NCBI RefSeq assembly: GCF_026914185.1
Contig: NC_070558.1
Span: forward strand, 2,728,001 to 2,792,000
DNA length: 64,000 nucleotides
DNA from: Puccinia triticina
Taxonomy: Eukaryota > Basidiomycota > Pucciniomycetes > Pucciniales > Pucciniaceae
Direction of reading: 5' to 3'
This document shows, piece by piece, positions 47,794-56,514 of this stretch. Under the pieces are notes generated by a model. The model did not search any database. It saw nothing but the letters and a program-made list of their open reading frames with translations, and was not told where the DNA came from. Within the stretch, counting starts at the first letter, position 1. Every line of letters starts with the position of its first letter. The position numbers were made by a program, and so were the translations under genes.

Positions 47794-48382
47794 TGTAAGA
47801 ATGATAGGTCAATTACTTTATGGAAACAGTTATTACAAAAAGAACTCAATAACAGTAATGCACTTAAAAATATCAAAACAATTGTTAGACTAGTTTTTTG
47901 GTGATGATAATAATAAAGTAATGAAAGAATAAATAAATACCTCGAAGAAATGAATCAAATCAGGATAAAAAATCTGACACAAAGACAATGACGACGATGT
48001 ATAACAACAGGAATTTTACGACAAAACAGCCTGCCCAGAAGCTGAATCTAGCTCGTCCTAGATGTTAGCAATCGACAAAGATTGAGCTCAAAAGGTCGAT
48101 TTGAACTGATTGGATTAACAAAGAAGAATTTAACTTCAAGTAGGTTGATGTTTGATGATTGAGGATGAAGTGATGTTGAAGGGATAAGAAGGAAAAGAAA
48201 GGGGAGAAGATTGTGATTGGCGTAAGGGGAGAAGATTGTGATTGGTGGAAAGAGGTTGTTCCTTTGAATTGAAGAAGTCCGCGTGAGCCAATCGTCTGAG
48301 TGTAGAGTGTACGCGTGTGCATCATCATGCATGCATAAACGCATGCATGAACTAAACTCATTGTGCGAGTTTAAAACTGACA
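47794..48382 (-). repeat. Copia 5' LTR (589 bp)
   Basis: Nearly identical to the other LTR but with an extra GGGGAGAAGATTGTGATTGG duplication around 48,222 and a few more bases near 48,335. The primer-binding site TGGTAGCGAGAG follows on the minus strand. Confidence 0.88.
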
Positions 48383-48760
48383 AACAGTTGTGTGATTTTG
48401 TCGACCGGGAGGGAGTCCTCCCAGTCGAGACAGCTGTATATAACTGTTGACTGGGAGGGATTCCGCCTGGTCAACAGTTGTGTGATGTTATCGACCGGGA
48501 GGGAGTCCTCCCAGTTGAGACAGTTGTATATAACTGTTGACTGGGAGGGATTCCACCCGGTCAACAGTTGTGTGATGTTGTCAACCGGGAGGGAGTCCTC
48601 CCAGTCCAGACAGTTGTAGTGTACATAACTGTTGACCGGGAGGGATTCCGCCCGGTCGCCTTTTGTGTTGCATTGTTGACCAGGGGCAGGAGGGATTCCT
48701 CCGGTTCGTGTTATGTTGTTGACCGGGAGGGATTCCTCCTGGTCCACGCGGGTGGGTGTA
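48383..48760 (-). repeat. Right-arm hairpin repeat array of the CACTA element
   Basis: Mirror of 37,840-38,491: units with CCGGGAGGGA, TTCCGCCCGGTCAAC and GTCCTCCCAGTC words. The copia element entered at a GTCAACAG within this repeat. Confidence 0.7.
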
Positions 48761-49043
48761 TGTGGCAGGGAGGGATGCCTCCCGCTTGAAAGGGTGCCTG
48801 TATGTATTTAGGTGCTACTGCTGTGCCAGCTGAGCAGCTCCACACTAACTGTGCACAAAGTTAGTGTGGTAGCTGGTGTGGCTAAGCAGAGTCTGAACAT
48901 ACTGCTTAGCTCAAACTGCCACGCAACTTCCAAAAATTTCCAGGAGGGATTCATTTTTTATGAGGCTTGTTTAAATGGAGACTGAACTCAAGTATGCCGC
49001 ATGTCAACTGACAGGGGTTTCTCAAGTTTTTTTCATAGTGCAA

Positions 49044-49389
49044 GGGGTAACCAAGATGAAATCTCTATGGTTATTACATGTGTGGCTAATTTCAAAATGG
49101 GGTTGGATTGGGAAGGGAGGAAAAGATGATGAATGTCAAGGTCTTTCCTAATAGTCTGGCTCTGTCTGATGGGTGACTTTCTCCCACTTGTGCCTAGCTG
49201 GGAGCCTGATGAGTATTGAGTTGGTGTAGGTGGGTATCCAGAAGGTGGGGAAAAAAGGGTGAAGAGAGAATTGGGGGCCTGTTGATGGGTATGAGTTGTC
49301 CTGGCCTTGATCCTTAAGGGAGGTGGGTGCTTGAGTATTCCAGAGAGGGTTATATTGAGGGGAAAAGACTTTGATTTTGGTGCCATATT
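49044..49389. other. Spacer between CACTA end and gypsy fragment
   Basis: No coding similarity that I recognise; probably decayed gypsy internal sequence. Confidence 0.35.
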
Positions 49390-49557
49390 CAGGATTGGCT
49401 TACCACAGCGTACAACAACAGCAAACACCAGTCTATAGGAATGTTGCCATTCCGGGCCAACTACAGATTTGACCCCACGTTTGGGGGTGTGCCGTCTTCG
49501 GACCAATGCCTGCCAGTGGTGGAAGCTCACATGCGGAATTTGGCAAAGGCACAGGAG

Positions 49558-50952
49558 CAACAAAGGTTAGTTATGTTACGTTGCGTTATCTGCCCAATTT
49601 TGGTAATGTAACTACCCCCATTATCCGGGGCCCCCCGTTACTTTACTAGTAACAGAGTCATTTCAGGCCCCGCGTGTAACGTAACAGGCCTCATTTTTGA
49701 GGCCTGTTATTGCGTTATCCCCCGGATAACGTGATAACGGACCATTTAAGGCTTTTTAACCTCATTTTTTGCCTGTTCTCAAGGGCTCCGCGCGCCCGGA
49801 TAACGCAACAAGCATAAAGAAAAAACGGCTCAACGTGTTGTGATAACGTAATTGCACTGCCGTTGAATTTGGAGAAGTATGTGTGGGGAAACCCCTGCTT
49901 CTCTGAAAGACAAAGACTGACAACACCCCCAGCTAGGCTGGAAGCAAGAAGACAGTGGTCTAGTGTAGTTGAATACTTTTCTCACAAGTGGCTCACAATG
50001 GACTGTGTATTTCAAAATATAAAGCTAGTATTTTATGTTGAGATAGTATGCTTATATCCATAGTAGTATGCTTCAACCATAACACAACTCAATCTTGTAT
50101 ATAGTCTTTACAAGATTGTTTCTGGGGTTTCCTTCCTTAGTGAATCAGAACCATCTTTTTCTCACTCCTGAGTGTCACATGACTTTCAGTCTGTGAACTT
50201 CAGTGTTTGTTCCCCATGTCCCTCTCAACATTTTATTATGTCGCGGAGAGTGTGAGGGTGACAATTTATTTGAATCTTGTTGGGGAATGATCTCCTTCAT
50301 TGGATTCCATGGGGGACAAAGGAGAGAGCCTCTCCTTATATAGGAAAATGTGAGGCATTTATGCTGGTGGTCTATGTACATGAGGGGTTTTGGCTGGTGT
50401 GCCTTTACAAATGCTGTGCAAATACAGCTATGTACAGTGTGGCAGTGTATACATGAGCAAATTTAGCTGGTGATCTAGTTACAAGTGTGGCTTACACAGC
50501 CCTCTGGTTGCTATGGAGTCTTCTCAAGTGACCTGCACAGCTTTCTGTATTGCTGTGTAGTCTGCTTGAGTGACTTGCACAGCCCCATGGTTACTATGCC
50601 GCTTTATTAATGTGGCTTGTGGTTTCTGGGTTACTGTAATAAGTGGCTTGTGGTTGCTACACAGCTGCATATGAGGCTGGCTGGTTGCTACGCAGCCACA
50701 TATATATGTAAAAGGGTAGTATGTAAGCTATATACATGCAGTTTTGTAAAACTGTGTATGTAAACTGAAGGGAGTGTGTGTATCAAAAGATGGTGTAATG
50801 TAACACTACATATGTAAACTAGAAATTTTTGAATTTTTCCATCCAGAACTAAAGCGTCTACCACACCGTTACGCGTAACGCGTAGATAACAACAAAAATT
50901 TCGTTACGTTACCGTTATCTACGCGTTACACATAGCGTAACTACCCTTTGTT
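49558..50952. mobile_element. hAT-type MITE inserted in gypsy integrase
   Basis: Ends CAACAAAGGTTAGTTATG and, reversed, AACAAAGGGTAGTTACG. Flanks CACAGGAG (49,550-49,557) and GGCAGGAG (50,953-50,960) fit a decayed 8-bp duplication. The one-base offset between the two ends is the same as in the 41,042 element. The body is made of GTTACGTTATC-type words in both orientations. It is swollen by a solo LTR (49,864-50,865); without it the MITE is about 390 bp. Confidence 0.65.
49864..50865 (-). mobile_element. Solo LTR inside the hAT-type MITE
   Basis: On the minus strand starts TGTGGTAGACG, like the 925-bp LTR family, and ends ...CCAAATTCA. CCGT is found on both sides (49,860-49,863 and 50,866-50,869). 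It contains the TATA-like word CCTATATAAGGAG (rc of about 50,334-50,346). About 1.0 kb and non-coding; related to, but diverged from, the LTRs at 3,990 and 21,936. Confidence 0.55.
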
Positions 50953-51592
50953 GGCAGGAGGAGCTGATGGCAGGGCTCAGGGAGGTGCAAAAGTCAATGA
51001 AGCGGCAATTTGACCGCAACATCAGGAAGACCCCAGATTGGACAGTTGGAGACGCGGCTTGGCTCAACAGCCGCCATATTTCAACAACAAGGCCAAAAAC
51101 CAAATTGGTGCATAGATGGCTAGGACCATTTCCTGTCTCATCCAAAATATCCTCATCTGTTTATAGGCTAACTCTCCCTATTTCCATGAGTAGAGTACAT
51201 CCAGTATTTTATGTGTCAAAGCTCAGGAAGTACGCGCTGGACACAATACTGGAACAAACAGCGGACCAACCAGAACCAGTCGTGGTCAAAGGACAAGAGG
51301 AATGGGAGATGGAGCAAATTTTGGACTGCAGGAAGAAGGGGAAAAGACACGAGTATCTTATCAGTTGGAAAGGATGCGGCCCGGAGGACAATTTGTGGGA
51401 ACCGGAAAACCACCTGGCAAATTGACAGGAATTATTATTGGATTTCAACTCAAACTTCCCAACAGCGGCAGCACGGCACCGGAGGTCTAGGAGATTCAAG
51501 TGAAGGCTAAGCTTTTTTACCCAAGGGGTTTTTTGTTGCTGCCTGGGGCCAAGAGCGCAGAGCCGGGGGCTTAGGCGTTAAGGGTGGGGTAG

Positions 51593-52050
51593 TGTTATGA
51601 GCTGCACCGCACGCCATAGCCTACCTTGGAGGACATGTCACTCTTATACATACATGTCACAGTTCCCTTACACAAGAGGGAGCCGGGGAGAGATCCTTAT
51701 ACTCTCCCCATCTAGCAATCTACTTCATTCTAGGTCCATTGTCAGGACTTGGTCCTTCTCTCCCACAGTCAATCATAACAGACATCCTGGAAATCTCCAA
51801 CCCCTGGATGCTATCCTTTCTACCACTAGCCTTATTGAACTAAAACCTTCTTTCATTTCAGTAGGCACCTTGAACTCCTTTGAATACTAAATCTCAAAAC
51901 TTCCACAAGGGTTGAACTTGAGTAAGGGACACACAACCACACAAACTGAAAAAACTCTCACAAGACTTTGGGGCACTCACAAAGAAAGCCACTATCAGGA
52001 GGGACTTACACCCTGCCTCCTCAAACTTGTGCACAGAGAATGGGTTTTGG
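51593..52050 (+). mobile_element. 3' LTR of the gypsy element (right end uncertain)
   Basis: A purine tract AAGGGTGGGGTAG ends at 51,592 and TGTTATGAGCTGC follows, the expected start of a 3' LTR about 170 bp after the polyprotein stop. I cannot fix the far end because no second LTR is in the window. Confidence 0.5.
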
Positions 52051-52390
52051 GGTTAATTTTTATATAAATTCTACTTGAGATCTCTTGAAACCTTCAGTGT
52101 AATTATTGGCTTGTTGGTAGAAGGACATGCAGGATAAGAGAACAGTTTTTTTTTGTCTCCATTGACGTGCCTCATGTGTACTTGTAGAGAGAACCATAGG
52201 AACTGAGTTCATGTGCACAGACCTGCTCTGGTCAAAATCCAAGATTCAAGACTAAGTGTATCTGAAGCTTTTTTCTGGAGTGGCAGAAGATTTGCTAAAC
52301 ATGTTAGACTCTGGAGGTTAGCAAACTTAACTAAGTCCAAAAGTGGAGGTGCTTTGCACATCCACCGGAGGGACTCACACCATATTTGCA

Positions 52391-52579
52391 GGGGGTTTCA
52401 AATATGGTGCAGGTCCTGTTTCAAGAACCCCCAATTCACAAAATCAGGGCACCTGCAACACACCCACCCAATTTTACCCAAAAAACATACAGAAATAATT
52501 TGAAAATTCATTTTGCAGGAAGTTTGTTTTCCTGAATTGGGGTTCCTGAACTGGGACCTGCACCATGTTTGAAACCCCC
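52391..52579. mobile_element. Palindromic MITE (189 bp)
   Basis: Left GGGGGTTTCAAATATGGTGC and, reversed from the right, GGGGGTTTCAAACATGGTGC, followed by matching AGGTCC and AACCCC-AATTCA words. Non-coding. The flanks do not show an obvious duplication. Confidence 0.55.
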
Positions 52580-53175
52580 TTAAGACGGAGAGCAACGGCC
52601 AAAAAACCCTTTTCCAAGGAATTTTGCCATAGCTCCAGAACCACCAAATATTTCACCTAATTTTGACACAATCAGAAAGTCCTACATCTTGGCTAATTTT
52701 TGATGTGTACAAAGACCTCAAAAGCTGATGTATCTCTCAGGCCAAAATCACCTGTATTAGTAAGGCCTAAGTCCCTCCCGGAGGGAAGCCGGGACTTGAT
52801 CAAGTCAGACAAGTCCCTCCTGCGGAGGCTGTCGGAGGCTCGCTTCGCGAAATCACACGCCCGCATCAGCGAGGGGCTTTGTCAAGTTCGGCGTCCGGAC
52901 GAAATTAGCCTGACCGCTCGGTACATTTCTACAACAAAGCATGTCGGGCAACTGGCTGAATAATTATCTCTGACGCGTGACGCGAGAGAGGTTATTGGTC
53001 ACGGTGGATTCCAGAGTAAAGCTCAAGAGCAGGTTAGTTTGATGCCATTGTCGCTGAAAGTCCATCTCACCCACTCATTGGATACTCTCGTACAATGATG
53101 AACCGATCCGCGACCTGATCGTCTGAATATGTATCGGCGTTAGCATAAGCTATCTCCAACCCTTTCATATCTACA
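52580..53175. other. Spacer with GTCCCTCC/GGAGGGA words
   Basis: No gene. 52,770-52,850 carries the same GTCCCTCCCGGAGGGA-type words as 1,925-1,985 and 2,610-2,660, pointing to a dispersed hairpin repeat. Confidence 0.4.
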
Positions 53176-53424
53176 CTAAATAGATGTATCGGGCCTTAAC
53201 AGACCACCTGACTCTGGGTCAGATGGAGTTAAATATATGATATTGTTCCGAGTTGTGTCTATCGATACCCCCCGTTGATGGATGGATTCCTGAACCCTTT
53301 CTTGAGCTTTCTTGCCATTCACCAAGTCTATCCCAGTATACTGGATGCGTGATTGCTTACACCATCGGCCTTTGTTGCATATAAGAACGCTGTGTGTAAT
53401 TTGGTTGGGCGAGATGGATATCAA
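53176..53424 (-). pseudogene. Possible eIF5A-like remnant
   Basis: An open minus-strand frame contains KGRWCKQSRIQYTGIDLVNG followed by KK and, later, ESIHQRG. This loosely parallels the eIF5A stretch around the hypusine loop (GKHGHAKV-x-x-x-GIDIF-x-GKK). The hypusine lysine context is not preserved and no exons for the rest of the protein were found. It is weak and could be chance; offered as a lead only. Confidence 0.25.
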
Positions 53425-54028
53425 TGTTGATCACCTGAAGCCTTTGTGGTTCTTGATATGCTAAGTGCTACATTGGTAGTGGTAGGTAAAGGGCTGATTT
53501 CGAAACAAAGGGATTTTTCCCGATGTACTTCGTCGTGGGTGCGCCTACAATGAGCCTTATGACATGTGTTCCGGTGATGTCCCGTCTGAACGGTTACCTT
53601 GAACCAGTTACCATAATCGTAAATTTTGGGAGGTTGTCGGGCGGGTTTTAGCAGTCAAGGCATATTTGAGTCTAGAGAATTCCTTTTGTTTTCCTGGTAC
53701 AACTCTTCGGCTCAGGCGATCCATCCCAGTCATTCTAGACGGAATTATCCATCGAAGGGAATATTTCATTTAGCTGGAACCCTTTTACCCAAGTGCCCCC
53801 GGACTAAGAGACATAGGAATTTGTCGTTGTCGACTCTCGATTCCCTTCCTCCAAAATCCAACCCACGGCCAGTCATTATAACATCTCGACCACTGGCAGT
53901 GCTGTTATCTTTCCGCATATTCCACTCAAGCCAGTTTATACCTTGGTGACTTGACGAGTCTTTCTTCCAACCAACGCCTTCGTTCAAAACAGCCGTTGCC
54001 TAAATCCCAATCCCAAACTTGACCTACA
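53425..54028. other. Upstream region of the membrane-protein gene
   Basis: No gene seen; marks the switch from repeat DNA to the gene-rich end. Confidence 0.4.
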
Positions 54029-54957
54029 ATGAGCTGCCGTCCTGTTTCGCGCACCCGACTGCATGTCCTATACACCACCCCACTCCTACTAGGCGTGATA
54101 TGTCTCATCTTGATTATCTTTTCGCTCTGTGGACTTGTCCCTTGGAAGCAGTCGAGTGGAACAATTATGGTCATCCATCGCACGTCTTCCGACGCGCAGA
54201 ATAACCATACCGCGTCGTTCCACTTTGGCTTACTAGGTCACTTCCCATCTGAATTTGCTTCAATTCTTAATGATTCTTCATCTTTCGGTTCTGACACTAC
54301 CGACTGCCCTGATGACCATAGGTTCGTGCTATCAAGCAGCAGCCGGGGACCAGCTCCATTGTACACCCGCCGCGTTTCCACCCGATTACAACACGACAAT
54401 CTTGCGAGGTGGCAAGGATATCAATGCAGAACATCTGGAAATCATGATGCCCGACCTGCCTCCAGTCTTCTTCACTTGGTGGCTCATTTCAATTGTAGCG
54501 TTACTCTGCCACATAGTCGGCTGTCTGCCTGTCTACGCTCCTGAAAAACTCAGCCAGCACAGGTTTCGGAGTCAAAAGCTTTTCTCGGCGACACTATGGA
54601 TCCTGGGGATCGGTTGGACTCTTGGATTTTCAGCCGTCTTATCGTTGGCTTGCTTTGTAAGTCTTGCTGCGACGTCAGAAGCAGATGTCATCCAGTGCCA
54701 CCCCATCCTCTAAAACTCGCAAAGCACTCCTCGGAACACAGGTCGAGGGTTTTGGAGACGAGTATAACCTTTTCTCAGCCGGCTATGTGTACAATCAAGC
54801 GTCGGCGGGACACATCTTCGTACCGCTGACAATCGCGATGGTAGTTCAAGTTATAATTGGCCTTGCCATCGTAGTCCAAATTTCCAACGCACCAAACAAA
54901 GATGCAGGCGAATTTCATTCTTCTTGGACAGATCATCTACGGGTTACGGGTCCATAA
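54029..54957 (+). CDS. Four-helix membrane protein, SUR7/PalI-like
   Basis: Three exons (54029-54236, 54322-54656, 54742-54957) give about 252 aa. Predicted membrane spans lie near residues 12-36, 119-141, 158-180 and 206-228, with a loop of about 80 residues after the first span that carries Cys and N-glycosylation-type sites. This spacing (one span, long outer loop, three spans) is that of fungal SUR7/PalI-family proteins of the cell cortex and pH signalling. No single diagnostic motif was checked, so the family is tentative. The first intron could instead be only 34 nt (donor at about 54,288) and keep the frame; the 85-nt version is preferred because its length is like the other introns here. 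Confidence 0.6.
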
Positions 54958-55425
54958 GCGGATTGTTGCCGCGTAGTCAGAAATATCCCTACTTAAATAC
55001 ATACTCGCATCTTTCTTGTTGTGTTCCTAGGAAACTTTTTCAATGGTCTTTAATGTTGTAATACGTATATGTATTCTAGATGAGCATCACACCCATCATC
55101 TTCCTAGCTTTCACACATATGTAAAACACCCAGCTAGGCATTCACCTTGTTTGACTAGAAATTTTGGCCCAATGCATTTTGCCTGTTGTGATTCAGTTTA
55201 TATCATATATTAAACCGGAAATGGAAACCCCGGTGGATATTGCACCTGACAGAGAAGGAAATGATTATGTTTCCTTTGGTATTATTTGTTTAGACTACAT
55301 CAAGTGAACCACAAGACCTGTGATCTCCCTGGCTAAAAAAATGCTAACAAATTGCTTTCACCCTGTCAATAATTATCAAACAAGTTACAGCCCGGGGCGC
55401 AAAAGATGTGACTTCAAAAGGCAAA
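54958..55425. other. 3' flank of the membrane-protein gene
   Basis: AT-rich, no gene seen. Confidence 0.4.
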
Positions 55426-55524
55426 TCCCCCGAGCCGGGATCGAACCAGCGACCTCAAGATGATCTTACGGAATCCTGTTACAGCCATTACAGTCTCGCG
55501 CTCTTCCAACTGAGCTATCGGGGG
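55426..55524 (-). tRNA. tRNA-Tyr(GTA) with intron
   Basis: Minus strand folds as a tRNA: acceptor CCCCCGA pairing with the CTCGGGGG side, D arm GCTC...GAGC, anticodon stem CGAGA/TCTTG with loop CTGTAA, T arm with GGTTCGATCC, discriminator A. An intron of about 26 nt interrupts the loop one base after the anticodon GTA, the canonical place and usual for eukaryotic tRNA-Tyr. Confidence 0.9.
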
Positions 55525-56514
55525 AGGCCATGGAGAGTTGCCAGCAAGTTGCGTATAAATACCAACTATTATTTAGATTGGTGGTTCTTGGCAGTTCCAA
55601 GCTTCAGCCTATATCAACTTGTTTATTGTTACGTATCGCTCAGTTTTTACCCATGTGGCTGTAGTCTACATTGACGCGTTTCCCCTTGTCCTCCAACGCC
55701 CATTCAGGGATTTTTTAAACACGAAATCCAAAAATCCTGGCGAGTTTTCAATTTTACTTTACACACATTTATGTGCAAATTTGTCTACGTAAACTAATGT
55801 ACGACAAGGATTCATGAACATAGAGTTATTGATTGGATTGCTAATGATAAGATCTGATAATGTGATGTCAGCATGAACAACCAATGACTGAGTGTGTAAC
55901 AAACCCAAAAACAAGACCGAGAGAATCGAGTCTAATCAAGTGCTAATCGTGATTTACACACATATAAATAAAGCTGAGAAGTTAATACAAACAAACAAAT
56001 AAATGATGAAGGAGGGGGAATGACTAAGTGGGGAAAGGAATGTGGTTTTTTGGAGGTAGGAGGGGAGAAGAGAGACGAGTGAAAATGACTGCAACGAGCC
56101 GATTTGTCTTTTTCTCTGTTTGATTATAACGGGTGGGTAAATAAGTAAGTTTTTTTGTTGCTTTGGTTTTTGTCTGCCAACCTCCTTTACGCTTGCTTCC
56201 TTCCGAACGAACTTGTTCTCTCTATGTTAGTTTACTCTAGTTTATTTGATTGAGTGGGGGTGAATAAAACAGAAAGTACCGAAAATGAGAAATCGGTAAA
56301 TAAATAACCCCCCGTAAGAATGAGCTGAAATTGGATTAGTGAAGAGATCAGTATCTTGTCTAGTATTTTTTTTTCTTGATTGGCTTGTTTTCAGTGGAAT
56401 ATCACCAGAATGGATTGAGTAGTGTGTGGGAAGACTTTGATATTTTGAAGAGGTTGTGTTATCGGGGGTTAGTCGACGAAGTCAAATGTTGAGATCAAAG
56501 CCGAGGGAGTACGG
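55525..56514. other. 3' flanking DNA between tRNA-Tyr and the Rag GTPase gene
   Basis: No gene seen. Part of it must be the 3' UTR of the minus-strand GTPase gene. Confidence 0.4.

Larger units (their letters stand above)
38492..48382 (-). mobile_element. Ty1/copia LTR retrotransposon with nested insertions
   Basis: LTRs at 38,492-39,043 and 47,794-48,382 (TGTCAGTTTT...CATTCTTACA on the minus strand) are flanked by AACAG on both sides (38,487-38,491 and 48,383-48,387). The minus-strand order is 5' LTR, PBS TGGTAGCGAGAG directly after it (initiator-Met-like), gag, protease, integrase, RT, RNase H, a purine tract GGAGGGG and 3' LTR. This domain order, with integrase before RT, is Ty1/copia. 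It is dead: one in-frame TGA and a frameshift in integrase, a 4-kb hAT insertion, and a tRNA-like repeat plus CACTA-like MITE near the end of gag. Confidence 0.92.
37542..49040. mobile_element. CACTA-type foldback element split by a copia retrotransposon
   Basis: Ends CACTATGAAAAAAACTTGAG on the left and the same reversed on the right, with CAA duplicated at 37,539-37,541 and 49,041-49,043. Subterminal sequence is mirrored (37,670-37,830 with 48,770-48,910, including CAGCTGAGCAGCTCC and AAGCAGAGTCTGAACATAC). Inside each arm is an array of a hairpin-forming unit. Subtracting the copia insertion (38,492-48,382 and one 5-bp duplication) leaves about 1.6 kb, with no transposase. Terminus and 3-bp duplication fit the CACTA superfamily. 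Confidence 0.8.
49390..51425 (+). pseudogene. Ty3/gypsy integrase C-terminus and chromodomain, split
   Basis: Codons before the insertion read QDWLTTAYNNSKHQSIGMLP and FRANYRFDP (49,393-49,557). After it they resume as EELMAGLREVQKSMKRQFD (from about 50,958) through WLGPFPV and VHPVFYVSKLRKY, ending in a chromodomain (EWEMEQILDCRKKG...YLISWKGCGPEDNLWEPE) and a stop at 51,423-51,425. This is the 3' part of a chromovirus-type gypsy polyprotein. Protease and RT are absent upstream. The frame is intact around the insertion, so the insertion was probably the disabling event here. Confidence 0.85.
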
